Origin: an uncultured Prevotella sp. | GTDB taxonomy: Bacteria > Bacteroidota > Bacteroidia > Bacteroidales > Bacteroidaceae | Assembly (NCBI GenBank): GCA_944320195.1 | Contig: CALUGP010000001.1 | Location: 124,001-188,000, forward strand | Length of the DNA stretch: 64,000 bases | Direction: 5' to 3' | The notes under the pieces: generated by a model | What the model was told of the DNA's origin: nothing | Databases searched by the model: none | The model's input: the letters and a program-made list of their open reading frames with translations, nothing else | Program-made: the position numbers and the translations under genes | Shown here: piece after piece, positions 44,063-52,935 of the stretch | Numbering within the stretch: position 1 is the first letter of the stretch | Layout: every line of letters starts with the position of its first letter

Positions 44063-44110
44063 CAAAGTTAATGATTTATTTTGTAACTCAAAAAAATATT
44101 GTTACTTTTG
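44063..44110. promoter_or_regulatory. Interlocked divergent promoters: lipoprotein gene (-) and radA (+)
   Basis: Minus strand: TTTG (44092-44089), 18 bp, TAACTTTG (44070-44063). Plus strand: TTTG (44080-44083), 19 bp, TACTTTTG (44103-44110). The two spacers overlap, so polymerase can occupy only one at a time. The plus-strand transcript would carry the 44204-44288 repeat array in a leader of about 275 nt. Confidence 0.7.
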
Positions 44111-44203
44111 TCAAACAAAATGAGGCGGACGATGAGGCGTAATGTCGCATGATGGTATGCAGTTTTATGCCCGATGTTTGGGGGCAAGACATTGCCGGTT
44201 GTC

Positions 44204-44288
44204 CAAAAGGCCGTCTTTCGCACTGTAAAAGGCCGTCTTTCGCACTGTAAAAAGCCGTCTTTCACATTGTAAAAGGCCGTCTTTTGCA
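44204..44288. repeat. Best-preserved GGCCGTC-type tandem array (22-bp period), in the radA leader
   Basis: Four units with core AAAAGGCCGTCTTTCGCACTGT or close variants repeat exactly every 22 bp, all in the radA orientation. This is the cleanest example in the window and defines the repeat unit. The remaining 43958-44391 sequence has only the promoters. Confidence 0.9.
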
Positions 44289-44391
44289 ACTCGTTGGCTG
44301 TCAGACGGTTACGAGTGTGGCGTGAATCGTTGCCTGAAACGTTGTAAGTGAAGCCTTGCGTCCGTGTTTTTTGATTGACATTTTATTGAAA

Positions 44392-45783
44392 ATGGCGAAA
44401 GACAAGATAGCGTACGTCTGCTCGAATTGCGGGCAGGAGTCGGCCAAATGGATAGGCAAGTGCCCTAATTGCGGCCAGTGGAACACATTTAAGGAAATAC
44501 GCGTGGCGGCCGACAACGGCCAGGCCGCAGCCGCTTCGGCCGCGGCCTCGTTGCGCGGAAAGTTGCAGCACGACAAGACGCGCCCGTTGTTCTTGCGCGA
44601 GATATCCGCCAAGGACGAGCCTCGCATAGACATGCACGACGGAGAACTCAACCGGGTGCTTGGCGGCGGGCTTGTGCCCGGCTCGATAGTCCTGCTCGGC
44701 GGTGAGCCGGGCATAGGCAAGAGCACGCTTACGTTGCAGACAATATTGCGCATGGCCGACCGCCGCATACTTTACGTCAGCGGCGAGGAGAGCGCCCACC
44801 AGCTGAAGATGCGAGCCGAAAGGATAGCCCATGCGGCCGCCGACAATTGCATGATACTCTGCGACACGTCGCTTGAGAGCATCTTTGCACACGTAAAGAA
44901 CACGTCGCCCGAGCTTGTCGTGGTAGACTCCATACAGACCATTAGCACCGACAGCATGGACAGCTCGCCGGGCAGTGTCGCCCAGGTGCGTGAGTGCGCG
45001 TCGGCATTGTTGCGCTTCGCCAAGTCAAGCGGCACGCCAGTGATACTCATCGGCCATATAAACAAGGAAGGCACGCTTGCCGGTCCGAAAATACTTGAGC
45101 ACATAGTAGACACCGTGATACAGTTTGAGGGCGACCAGCATTACATGTACCGCATACTGCGCTCCACGAAAAACCGTTTCGGAAGCACATCCGAGCTTGG
45201 CATTTACGAGATGCGTCAGGACGGACTCCGCCAGGTGGACAACCCCTCCGAGCTGCTGCTCACGCAAGACCGGGAAGGCCTTAGCGGCATAGCCATATCG
45301 GCGGCGATAGAAGGCGTGCGCCCGTTTCTTGTCGAAACACAGGCTCTTGTGTCTTCTGCCGCATACGGAACGCCGCAACGCAGCGCCACTGGATTTGACC
45401 AACGGCGTCTTAACATGCTGCTCGCCGTGCTTGAGAAGCGTGTCGGATTCAAGCTGATGCAGAAAGATGTGTTTCTCAATATTGCCGGCGGACTTCGTGT
45501 TACCGACATGGCAATGGACCTCAGCGTGATAGCCGCCGTGTTGTCAAGCAACGTGGACACGGCGATTGAAAGTGACTGGTGCATGGCCGGCGAAGTGGGG
45601 CTTAGCGGCGAAGTGCGCCCCGTAAGCCGCATAGAGCAGCGCATATCAGAGGCATCCAAGCTTGGATTCACTCATATGGTAGTCCCCAAATACAATCTGC
45701 AGGGGCTTGCCCGAAAGAAGTTTGATATTGAACTTGTCCCTGTCCGTAAGGTAGAGGAGGCTCTAAAGGCATTGTTCGGGTGA
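44392..45783 (+). CDS. radA: DNA repair protein RadA (Sms)
   Basis: A 463-aa protein from MAKDKIAYVCSNCG; the longer frame to 44356 is rejected. It has an N-terminal zinc finger (C10, C13, C24, C27), a RecA-like ATPase with Walker A GGEPGIGKST (K110), the RadA-specific KNRFGSTSELGIYEM motif, and a C-terminal Lon-protease-like domain (from about 290, GVRPFLVETQALVSSAAYGTPQRSATGFDQRR). RadA promotes branch migration and processing of recombination intermediates. It is complete and monocistronic. Like uvrB, it has a GGCCGTC-type array in its leader. Confidence 0.97.
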   Translation: MAKDKIAYVCSNCGQESAKWIGKCPNCGQWNTFKEIRVAADNGQAAAASAAASLRGKLQHDKTRPLFLREISAKDEPRIDMHDGELNRVLGGGLVPGSIVLLGGEPGIGKSTLTLQTILRMADRRILYVSGEESAHQLKMRAERIAHAAADNCMILCDTSLESIFAHVKNTSPELVVVDSIQTISTDSMDSSPGSVAQVRECASALLRFAKSSGTPVILIGHINKEGTLAGPKILEHIVDTVIQFEGDQHYMYRILRSTKNRFGSTSELGIYEMRQDGLRQVDNPSELLLTQDREGLSGIAISAAIEGVRPFLVETQALVSSAAYGTPQRSATGFDQRRLNMLLAVLEKRVGFKLMQKDVFLNIAGGLRVTDMAMDLSVIAAVLSSNVDTAIESDWCMAGEVGLSGEVRPVSRIEQRISEASKLGFTHMVVPKYNLQGLARKKFDIELVPVRKVEEALKALFG

Positions 45784-45810
45784 GCTTACGGCACAGGCAT
45801 GGAGATAAAA

Positions 45811-45870
45811 ACACCGTATTACGGATTGAAGCCGGCTGCTTCGCGTTCCGTAATACGGTGTCGGTTTTTT
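45811..45870 (+). terminator. radA terminator
   Basis: ACACCGTATTACGGA (45811-45825) pairs with TCCGTAATACGGTGT (45847-45861), followed by CGGTTTTTT. It may also serve the convergent TlpA-like gene. Confidence 0.88.
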
Positions 45871-45894
45871 GCTGCAAAGTCTACAGAAGTTCCG

Positions 45895-46476
45895 TCATTG
45901 CTGCCTGTCAGCATTGTCTTCCGCGTTAAGTTGTTGGGCTATGAATGCCGTCAGCTCCTCTCCGCGAAGGCCTGCTGCGAGAACCTTGCCCTCATTGTCC
46001 ACTATGATTGTGAACGGGATGGCCTGTATGCCGTACATCTGTGCCGCGCTGTTGTGCCATCCTTGCAGGTCGGACAGCTGCGTCCACGTCATTCCCATGG
46101 CGCTTACCGCCCCGGTCCACTGCTCCTTGTCCTCGTCCAAAGAGACTCCTATTATGCCCAGACCCTTGTCCTTGTAGTCGTTGTATGTCTTCACAAGGCT
46201 CGGCATTTCCTGCCTGCACGGGCCGCACCAGCTGGCCCAGAAGTCTATGATGGTGACCTTGTGCTTGGCGAATTCGTCGGCCACAGCCACGTTGTTGCCG
46301 TTCATGTCTGCCATGGTGAAGCTTATTTTAGGCTCGTCCTCGCGGCTTGCGGTGTCTTGGCGTGCAGTCTGCGTTGGCTCGGCTTGCGTGCCTTGGCTTT
46401 TCGTCTTGCCCGGTTGGCAGGCCGTGGCGGCCATCATTGCAACTGCGGCGATGGCGTATGCGAAGCGTATTTTCAT
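45895..46476 (-). CDS. TlpA/ResA-like thiol-disulfide oxidoreductase lipoprotein
   Basis: A 193-aa lipoprotein with lipidated Cys20 (MMAATAC). A Gln/Thr-rich linker follows, then an AhpC/TSA-thioredoxin fold from about residue 50. The active site is WASWCGPCRQEMPSL (C84, C87); GIQAIPFTIIVDNEGKV gives the cis-Pro loop. Such proteins reduce disulfides in the periplasm, for example in cytochrome maturation or oxidative defence. The gene begins 11 bp after prs and so belongs to the ThiE/TenI-prs-tlpA operon, an unexpected partnership that may be only positional. Confidence 0.88.
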   Translation of the reverse strand: MKIRFAYAIAAVAMMAATACQPGKTKSQGTQAEPTQTARQDTASREDEPKISFTMADMNGNNVAVADEFAKHKVTIIDFWASWCGPCRQEMPSLVKTYNDYKDKGLGIIGVSLDEDKEQWTGAVSAMGMTWTQLSDLQGWHNSAAQMYGIQAIPFTIIVDNEGKVLAAGLRGEELTAFIAQQLNAEDNADRQQ

Positions 46477-46487
46477 GCCTTGTTGTG

Positions 46488-47426
46488 TTATACGAGGTAT
46501 TGCGAACTGATGCTCTCGTTGTTCACCACGCGGCGTATGGTCTCGGCGAACATGTCGGCCACAGACAGCTGCTTGACTTTCGCGCAGCGGTTGGAGTAGG
46601 GGATGGAGTCCGTGAACACCATTTCCTCAAGCGCGGAGTTCTGTATTCTCTCGCTTGCGGGGCCGCTCATCACGCAGTGTGACGCGCAAGCCCTTACGCT
46701 TTTTGCGCCTGCTTCTTTCATGATGTCGGCGGCTTTGGTTATAGTTCCTGCCGTGTCAACCATGTCGTCGATGATCACGACGTTCTTGTCTTTCACGTCG
46801 CCGATTATCTGCATGCTCTCGACAACATTCGCTCTGGCGCGTGTCTTGTTGCAGAGCACAAGCGGACAGCCCAGGTATTTGGCGTATGTGTTGGCGCGTT
46901 TGCTTCCGCCGACATCGGGAGACGCTATGACGATATTGTCAAGTTTGAGGCTTTGCAGGTAAGGAAGTATTACGCCGGATGCGTACAGGTGGTCGACCGG
47001 TACGTCGAAGAAGCCTTGTATCTGGTCGGCGTGCAAGTCCATGGTTATGAGCCTGTCGATGCCGGCCACACGCAGCAAGTCGGCAACGAGCTTTGCTCCT
47101 ATGCTGACGCGGGGCTTGTCCTTGCGGTCCTGGCGTGCCCATCCGAAGTAGGGTATCACGGCGTTGATGCTTTTGGCCGACGCACGTTTGGCCGCGTCTA
47201 TCATCAGCAAAAGCTCCATCAGGTTGTCAGAGTTCGGGAATGTGCTCTGTACAAGGAATATGTCGCGTCCTCGGATTGACTCTTCGTAGGAAACGGCGAA
47301 TTCTCCGTCAGAGAATTTCGTGATGAGCAGATTGCCTAACGGGCAACCCAAACTGTTGCAGATTTTTTCTGCAAGGTATCTGGTATTGGTGCCAGAAAAT
47401 ACCATAAAAGAGTTTTTTTCACTCAT
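46488..47426 (-). CDS. prs: Ribose-phosphate pyrophosphokinase
   Basis: A 312-aa cytosolic enzyme making PRPP from ribose 5-phosphate and ATP, the precursor for nucleotides, His, Trp and NAD. Motifs: GTNTRYLAEKIC, RDIFLVQSTFPNSDNLMELLLMIDAAKRASA, YFGWARQDRKDKPR (flexible ATP loop), DLHADQIQGFFDVPVDHLYA, and the PRPP loop NVVIIDDMVDTAGTITKAA. Full length and conventional. It lies 32 bp after the ThiE/TenI-type gene and 11 bp before the TlpA-like gene on the minus strand. Confidence 0.97.
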   Translation of the reverse strand: MSEKNSFMVFSGTNTRYLAEKICNSLGCPLGNLLITKFSDGEFAVSYEESIRGRDIFLVQSTFPNSDNLMELLLMIDAAKRASAKSINAVIPYFGWARQDRKDKPRVSIGAKLVADLLRVAGIDRLITMDLHADQIQGFFDVPVDHLYASGVILPYLQSLKLDNIVIASPDVGGSKRANTYAKYLGCPLVLCNKTRARANVVESMQIIGDVKDKNVVIIDDMVDTAGTITKAADIMKEAGAKSVRACASHCVMSGPASERIQNSALEEMVFTDSIPYSNRCAKVKQLSVADMFAETIRRVVNNESISSQYLV

Positions 47427-47458
47427 TTCGACTTATAGATATTATGTGTTTTGTATTT

Positions 47459-48067
47459 TTATGATGCTGCTTTTCTTAATTTCTCGAAATGATTTATGAG
47501 TTCCTTGTAGTCAAGCTCGTTGTGTATGTCGAACTTGTCCCAAAGGTCGCCGCATATCACAACACCTCCGAAACCCAATTCCCTGGCTTCTTTGATGTTG
47601 TCGATGTTCACTCCGCCCATGGCGTATACGTGCTTGTCAATGAGTCCTTGGCTTGCGGCTTTTTCAAGTTCGTCGCGTGTGTGGACGTTTTCCGCGTCTT
47701 TGCCGGTTGGCCGTCTGAACGTGTTGTCAAGGAATACGTATTCGGCTTTTTTCTTCATTGCATTCAGGTCCGCGATGTTGTGGCATGTCCTGCTGAACTT
47801 TCCTTTGTAGTCTTTGGGCGGTTCCTGGTTCTCGCCGTCAATGTGTATTCCGGCCAGTCCGTATTCGTTTTTAAGGTAATAATGGTCGTGTACGGTTATC
47901 TTGCCGTACATTATTTCAGGAATAAGCGAGAGCAGGCGCTCCGAAAACATAGGCGAGGCTCCCGGTTTGCATAAGTGCAGGTAGTCCATGCCCTCTTCAA
48001 AAAGAGCTGTCAGAATCTTGTCTTCTTCTACGAAGAATGTAGGTTGGGTCATTATAACGAGCTTCAT
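47459..48067 (-). CDS. Thiamine phosphate synthase/TenI-family protein
   Basis: A 202-aa TIM barrel of the ThiE/TenI superfamily: MKLVIMTQPTFFVEEDKILTALFEEGMDYLHLCKP (usual LhLRkp becomes LHLCKP), then TVHDHYYLKNEYGLAGIHIDGENQ, YVFLDNTFRRPTGKD and the phosphate-binding VYAMGGVNIDNI and FGGVVICGDLWD. The HLRKP arginine of true ThiE is replaced and no other thiamine genes are near, so a ThiE/TenI-like role is safer than a firm ThiE call. A minus-strand -7 box TACATTTG is at 48097-48090. Confidence 0.75.
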   Translation of the reverse strand: MKLVIMTQPTFFVEEDKILTALFEEGMDYLHLCKPGASPMFSERLLSLIPEIMYGKITVHDHYYLKNEYGLAGIHIDGENQEPPKDYKGKFSRTCHNIADLNAMKKKAEYVFLDNTFRRPTGKDAENVHTRDELEKAASQGLIDKHVYAMGGVNIDNIKEARELGFGGVVICGDLWDKFDIHNELDYKELINHFEKLRKAAS

Positions 48068-48315
48068 CGCTTATTTCTTTTTCCAAATGCAAATGTATAA
48101 AAAAAATGATAAACTTACAATCTATTCGCTAATAAAAGTTGTTTCGTGTCGGTTAAAACGGGATAAAGATGTTGTTGCTTTGTTTGGCGGATGTGAGTTT
48201 TCGACTGCTGTTTTAGGTTTTGTCTCATGTTCTCAAGTTATAAGGATGGCGTGTGGCGTCGGGGTTCAGCCTGTATTCTTGCCTGTCGTGTAAAGCATTG
48301 GTGCTCAGTGTGTTA

Positions 48316-48400
48316 TGAAAGGCCATCTTTTGCGTGCTAAAAGGCCGTCTTTTGCACGGTGAAAGGTGCCCTTTTGCGATGTTGTTTGCCGTCTTTTGAA
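48316..48400. repeat. GGCCGTC-type repeat array upstream of the rseC-rnf promoter
   Basis: Four units, two good (AAAAGGCCGTCTTTTGCA and GAAAGGCCATCTTTTGCG) and two decayed, at about 22-bp spacing. Here the array lies before the promoter (48440-48470), not in the leader. The rest of the 48068-48501 gap has only promoters. Confidence 0.82.
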
Positions 48401-48439
48401 ATGCGTGGTGCGTTTTTTACAACAAATTTTTATATTTTT

Positions 48440-48470
48440 TTTGGCGTTTGAAAAATATTAGGTACTTTTG
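48440..48470 (+). promoter_or_regulatory. Promoter of the rseC-rnf operon
   Basis: TTTG (48440-48443), 19-bp spacer, TACTTTTG (48463-48470): exact consensus, 30 bp before the rseC start codon. Confidence 0.78.
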
Positions 48471-48501
48471 CAATTGCAATCTCGAGTTTGCAAAACCTTG
48501 T

Positions 48502-48924
48502 ATGAATAACATGAATACAGACATCAGACATTCTGCCGTTGTTGAGGAGATTTCAGCCGAGCGTACGCGCGTGCGTATAGTGCAGTCGTCTGCATGCTCG
48601 ACGTGTAAGGTCGCTTCGCGTTGCCACGCGTCTGAGAGCAAGGAGAAGACTGTCGACGTTTATGGTGACTATACCGGCCGATGCGCTGTCGGCGACAACG
48701 TGTTTGTCGTTGCGTCACAGCGTGTGGGCATGTTCGCTGTGGTTCTGGGCTCTGTGTTGCCTCTGTTTTTGGTGATGGCTGTGCTTTTGTTTGTGTTTGC
48801 CGTGACCGGTAGCGAGCCTGCCGCAGCATTGTCGGCTTTGCTTTCCCTTATACCTTATTATATATTGCTTTACCTTTTTAAGGAAAAGATACGTTCTCGT
48901 CTGACTTTCAGGATTGAGCGGTAA
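48502..48924 (+). CDS. rseC: RseC/SoxR-reducing-system family membrane protein
   Basis: About 140 aa from MNNMNTDIRHSAVVEEI (or the Met three codons on). Four conserved cysteines sit in SSACSTCKVASRCHASE, and two membrane spans follow (MFAVVLGSVLPLFLVMAVLLFVFAV and AALSALLSLIPYYILLYLF). RseC proteins accompany Rnf/Rsx complexes in many bacteria and may help load or reduce them. It heads the rnf operon, 52 bp before rnfB, under a consensus promoter. The symbol follows family usage; its precise role here is inferred. Confidence 0.9.
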   Translation: MNNMNTDIRHSAVVEEISAERTRVRIVQSSACSTCKVASRCHASESKEKTVDVYGDYTGRCAVGDNVFVVASQRVGMFAVVLGSVLPLFLVMAVLLFVFAVTGSEPAAALSALLSLIPYYILLYLFKEKIRSRLTFRIER

Positions 48925-48976
48925 GGCTATAATTGGTAGGGATAAACTATTAACAACTAAAACAAATACAAAACTT

Positions 48977-49876
48977 ATGAACTTTATTTTGATTGCAGTA
49001 ATTGTTCTTGGCGGCATCGCACTGGTTTCTTCGGTGGTGCTGTATGTGTGCTCCAAGAAATTCGCTGTGCATGAAGACCCCCGCATCGCCCAGGTTGCGG
49101 CCCTTCTGCCGGGCGCAAACTGCGGAGGATGTGGCTATCCCGGATGTTCGGGCATGGCGTCCGCGCTGGTGAAAGGTGCTGACGCGGGTTCGCTTGACGG
49201 GCTTTATTGCCCTGTCGGAGGGGCTGGCGTCATGGGGCAGGTTGCCGACCTGCTGGGTATGGCTGTCGCCAATGCAGAGCCGAAAGTGGCCGTAGTGCGT
49301 TGCAACGGCACATGCGAACTGCGTCCGCGCATAGCCGAATATAATGGCTTGCGTACATGCTCGGCAATGAATTCATGCGGAGCGGGCGAGACCGGCTGCG
49401 GTTATGGCTGCCTCGGTTGTGGCGATTGTGTCAAGGCTTGTGCCTTCGGCGCGATAACGATGAATCCTGAAACTGGGCTGCCGGAAGTGGACGAGGACAA
49501 GTGTACGGGTTGCGGAGCCTGTGCAAAGGCATGTCCGCGTCATGTCATAGAGTTGCGCAAGAAGGGGCTTAAAGGGCGTCGCGTTTATGTGCGCTGTGTC
49601 AACAAGGACAAGGGCGCGGTTGCCATGAAGGCCTGCAAGGCGGCTTGCATAGGTTGTGGAAAGTGTGAGAAGGAATGCAAGTTTGACGCAATAACCATTG
49701 AAAACAACTTGTCGTACATTGATCCGGACAAGTGCCGCATGTGCCGCAAGTGTGTCGACGCATGTCCGACGCATGCCATCGTAGCAGTAAATTTTCCTGC
49801 ACCGAGAGCCAAGGCAGACGCCGACGGAGTGGGGAATGATAATGTTGAACTCAAAGAAGAGGAGGTAAAAGCATGA
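48977..49876 (+). CDS. rnfB: Electron transport complex subunit RnfB
   Basis: A 299-aa Fe-S protein from MNFILIAVIVLGGIALVSSVVLYVC (membrane anchor); the longer frame from 48914 reads through the leader. It carries the N-terminal cluster PGANCGGCGYPGCSGMA, a CNGTC..C block, and two 4Fe-4S ferredoxin domains (CLGCGDCVKACAFGAI with CTGCGACAKACPRHVI, and CIGCGKCEKECKFDAI with CRMCRKCVDACPTHAI). RnfB takes electrons from ferredoxin and passes them into the membrane complex. Its stop overlaps the rnfC start (ATGA). Confidence 0.97.
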   Translation: MNFILIAVIVLGGIALVSSVVLYVCSKKFAVHEDPRIAQVAALLPGANCGGCGYPGCSGMASALVKGADAGSLDGLYCPVGGAGVMGQVADLLGMAVANAEPKVAVVRCNGTCELRPRIAEYNGLRTCSAMNSCGAGETGCGYGCLGCGDCVKACAFGAITMNPETGLPEVDEDKCTGCGACAKACPRHVIELRKKGLKGRRVYVRCVNKDKGAVAMKACKAACIGCGKCEKECKFDAITIENNLSYIDPDKCRMCRKCVDACPTHAIVAVNFPAPRAKADADGVGNDNVELKEEEVKA

Positions 49877-51225
49877 GACTCAGGACATTCAGGATAGGAG
49901 GAGTGCATCCGGAAGAGAACAAATTGTCTTCGGAGTCGGCAACGCAGATAGCCGGATTGCCCCGACAGGCAGTCTTCCCGCTGTCACAACATATCGGCGC
50001 GCCGGCAAAACCGGTGGTTAAGAAAGGCGACAAGGTAAAGGTTGGCACTTTGTTGGCTGAGGCCGGAGGTTTTGTTTCCGCACCGATATACTCGTCGGTC
50101 TCAGGCACCGTGGTGAAGATAGACGAGGCCGTGGATGCCACGGGATACCGCAAGCCGTCGATAGTGGTAAAGGTTGAAGGCGACGAATGGGAAGAATACA
50201 TCGACCGTACAGACAAGTTGGAGACCCTTGAAGCCCATCCGGAACTGACATCAGAAGAGATAATCGAGCGCATAAAGAAGGCCGGAGTGACGGGAATGGG
50301 CGGCGCGGGCTTTCCCACTTTCATCAAACTGTGCCCTCCGCCTACGGCCAAGGCCGAGTGCGTTATACTGAACGGTGTTGAGTGCGAGCCTTACATAACG
50401 TCTGATTACAGGCTGATGATGGAGCATGCGGACGAGATCCTAGTCGGTCTTGAACTGCTCATGAAGGCTGTAAAAGTTGCAAAAGGCTATATTGGGATAG
50501 AGGAAAACAAACCAAAGGCGATAAAACTGTTTGAGGAGAAAACAGCCGGCAGGAATGATGTAGAGATTGTTCCGTTGGCTCAAAAGTATCCGCAAGGAGG
50601 CGAGAAACAGCTTGTCGATGCGGTGATACGCCGTCAGGTGCCAGCTCCTCCTGCAATACCGGTGAACGTTGGAGCCGTCGTGCAGAATGTGGGAACGGCT
50701 TTCGCCGTGTATCAGGCAGTAATGAAAAACAAGCCGTTGTTTGAGCGTTATACCACCGTTACAGGCAAGAAGCTCGCCAAGCCGGGCAACTTTCTTGTGC
50801 GCATGGGTACTCCTATGATAGACCTTATAAATGAATGCGGCGGCATGCCGGCAGGCGACAACAAATTGTTGGCCGGCGGTCCGATGATGGGTAAGGCTTT
50901 GACGTCAGTGGAAGTTCCGATATGCAAGGGTACAAACAGCGTCACCATTCTTAGCGGCGACGACGTGCGGCGTAAGCCCGTGCAGCCGTGTATACGCTGT
51001 GCGAAGTGCGTAAGCGTATGTCCCATGGGCCTTGAACCCTATCTTTTGGCCACGGCCAGTGCCCTGCATGATTGGGAAAAGGTGGAGGCCGCAGGCGTAA
51101 CGTCGTGCATTGAGTGTGGTTCGTGCCAGTTTACATGTCCGGCACACAGGCCTATGCTTGACAACATTCGGCTTGGCAAAAGCACGGTGATGGGCATGAT
51201 ACGGTCGCGCAATGCGAAGAAGTAA
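49873..51225 (+). CDS. rnfC: Electron transport complex subunit RnfC
   Basis: A 450-aa peripheral subunit. N-terminal barrel-sandwich (PLSQHIGAPAKPVVKKGDKVKVGTLLAEAGG), NADH/FMN-binding Rossmann-like core (GVTGMGGAGFPTFIKL, LNGVECEPYITSDYRLM), SLBB-type domain, and two 4Fe-4S motifs (CIRCAKCVSVCPMGLEP and CIECGSCQFTCPAHRP). RnfC is the NAD(H) site of the complex. Lacks the long C-terminal repeat of E. coli RsxC, as is usual outside Proteobacteria. Translationally coupled to rnfB. Confidence 0.97.
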   Translation: MRLRTFRIGGVHPEENKLSSESATQIAGLPRQAVFPLSQHIGAPAKPVVKKGDKVKVGTLLAEAGGFVSAPIYSSVSGTVVKIDEAVDATGYRKPSIVVKVEGDEWEEYIDRTDKLETLEAHPELTSEEIIERIKKAGVTGMGGAGFPTFIKLCPPPTAKAECVILNGVECEPYITSDYRLMMEHADEILVGLELLMKAVKVAKGYIGIEENKPKAIKLFEEKTAGRNDVEIVPLAQKYPQGGEKQLVDAVIRRQVPAPPAIPVNVGAVVQNVGTAFAVYQAVMKNKPLFERYTTVTGKKLAKPGNFLVRMGTPMIDLINECGGMPAGDNKLLAGGPMMGKALTSVEVPICKGTNSVTILSGDDVRRKPVQPCIRCAKCVSVCPMGLEPYLLATASALHDWEKVEAAGVTSCIECGSCQFTCPAHRPMLDNIRLGKSTVMGMIRSRNAKK

Positions 51226-51278
51226 ACCGCTCGACAATTAGTTTAGATTATTCAAGCTGCATAAAATTATATAAGAAA

Positions 51279-52289
51279 ATGAGTAAATTGATAGTTTCGT
51301 TATCACCGCACGCGCATGGGACGGACAGTGTTGAGCGTAACATGTATGGCGTGATAATAGCCTTGGTGCCGGCATTGGTTGTGTCGTTCCTTTATTTTGG
51401 CATCGGCTCGGCTGTTGTTTGTGCGTCAAGTGTGGCCGCCTGCGTGTTCTTTGAGTGGGCGATAACAAAATATATGTTGAAAAGACAGCCTGCCATAATG
51501 GATGGTTCGGCAATATTGACCGGTTTGTTGCTTGGTTTCAACCTTCCTTCAAATCTTCCGGTTTGGATAGTGATAATAGGTGCTTTGGTAGCCATTGGCA
51601 TTGGCAAGATGACATTTGGAGGACTCGGCTGTAATCCGTTTAATCCAGCGCTGGTTGGCCGTTGCTTCCTTTTGGCCTCATTCCCGGCGCAGATGACATC
51701 TTGGCCGATAGCCGGACAGCTGGCGTCTTATGTCGACGCGCAGACGGCTGCAACGCCTTTAAGCATAATGAAGGCGGCCGTCAAGACGGGCGACGCCTCT
51801 GTTTTGGAGCAATTGCCAAGTTCGTTGTCTTTGTTACTGGGTAACCCGGGACTGAACAACGGAGCGGGAACGATTGGCGAAGTGTGTGCGTTAGCTTTGC
51901 TTGTTGGCTTCGCTTATATGCTTTGGAAGAAGATAATAACTTGGCATATACCAGTAAGCATTCTTGCAACTGTGTTTGTGTTCAGTGGACTTCTGCATTG
52001 GGCCAATCCGGTTTACGCCAATCCGGTGGCTGCGTTGCTCAGCGGTGGACTGATGCTTGGCGCAATATTTATGGCGACCGATTATGTAACTTCACCAATG
52101 ACCCGTAAAGGACAGCTTATATACGGTGTCGCAATAGGCTTTCTTACGGTTGTGATAAGGAACTGGGGATCATATCCTGAGGGCATGTCGTTCGCCATTC
52201 TCATAATGAATGCCTTTACTCCACTTATTAATACGTATGTTAAACCGAAGCGTTTTGGCGAAATTCAGGGCAAGGAGGTAGGAAAATGA
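51279..52289 (+). CDS. rnfD: Electron transport complex subunit RnfD
   Basis: A 336-aa integral membrane protein of the NqrB/RnfD family with about ten spans. MSKLIVSLSPHAHGTDSVERNMYGVIIALVPALV is the conserved start; GGLGCNPFNPALVGR and YVTSPMT are family blocks. The covalent-FMN threonine is expected in TAATPLS (about residue 155). It is part of the ion-translocating core. Stop overlaps the rnfG start (ATGA). Nothing unusual. Confidence 0.96.
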   Translation: MSKLIVSLSPHAHGTDSVERNMYGVIIALVPALVVSFLYFGIGSAVVCASSVAACVFFEWAITKYMLKRQPAIMDGSAILTGLLLGFNLPSNLPVWIVIIGALVAIGIGKMTFGGLGCNPFNPALVGRCFLLASFPAQMTSWPIAGQLASYVDAQTAATPLSIMKAAVKTGDASVLEQLPSSLSLLLGNPGLNNGAGTIGEVCALALLVGFAYMLWKKIITWHIPVSILATVFVFSGLLHWANPVYANPVAALLSGGLMLGAIFMATDYVTSPMTRKGQLIYGVAIGFLTVVIRNWGSYPEGMSFAILIMNAFTPLINTYVKPKRFGEIQGKEVGK

Positions 52290-52903
52290 AAAAGCTGGAA
52301 TCAACTATAACAAACATGGTGGTTGTGCTTGTGGGGGTAGCCTTGGTTACAGGCAGCATCCTTGCATATGTAAACCATGTTACAGAAGAGCCTATAAGGC
52401 TTCAGGCGGAGAAGTCTCTTGCCGATGGGATAAAGGCCGTTATGGGTGGTGTTGAGCTGACGGTGGCGAAGGAAGACACCGTGAAACAGTCTGTATCAGG
52501 TAAGGAACTGATGTTTGTAATACATGAAACCGTTGGTTCTGACGGCAAGCCTTTAGGCGCTGCTGTCGAGAGTACAGCCGGTGGTTTCGGCGGAGACCTG
52601 AAGATACTGGTGGGCTTTGACAACGACGGGAACATTCTCGGATATACAGTCTTGCAGCATTCTGAAACTCCGGGGCTTGGCGCAAAGGCCGACAAGTGGT
52701 TCCAGAAGGATGGAAAAGGGTGCGTGGTAGGCAAGAATCCGTCAACGGACAAGCTTACAGTCAAGAATGACGGAGGCGACATTGACGCCATAACGGCATC
52801 GACCATAACGAGCCGCGCTTTCCTTTTGGCTGTCAACCAGGCTTACCATGCGTATAAATCGGTTCCTGTCGACGCGCATACCGGCGCAACGGGCAAGCAT
52901 TGA
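52286..52903 (+). CDS. rnfG: Electron transport complex subunit RnfG
   Basis: A 205-aa protein with one N-terminal span (MVVVLVGVALVTGSILAYVNH) and a periplasmic FMN-binding domain: LKILVGFDNDGNILGYTVLQHSETPGLGAKA and DAITASTITSRAF, the last corresponding to the site of covalent FMN attachment on threonine. It relays electrons across the membrane. Coupled to rnfD by overlap, 32 bp before rnfE. Confidence 0.95.
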   Translation: MKKLESTITNMVVVLVGVALVTGSILAYVNHVTEEPIRLQAEKSLADGIKAVMGGVELTVAKEDTVKQSVSGKELMFVIHETVGSDGKPLGAAVESTAGGFGGDLKILVGFDNDGNILGYTVLQHSETPGLGAKADKWFQKDGKGCVVGKNPSTDKLTVKNDGGDIDAITASTITSRAFLLAVNQAYHAYKSVPVDAHTGATGKH

Positions 52904-52935
52904 ACAGGTTTCATTTAATTTAAAATGCAGAAGCT

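Noticed and set aside
44204..44288. CRISPR array
   Set aside because: The units are tandem at 22 bp with only 4-6 variable bases between cores; there are no 25-40 bp unique spacers and no cas genes in the window.
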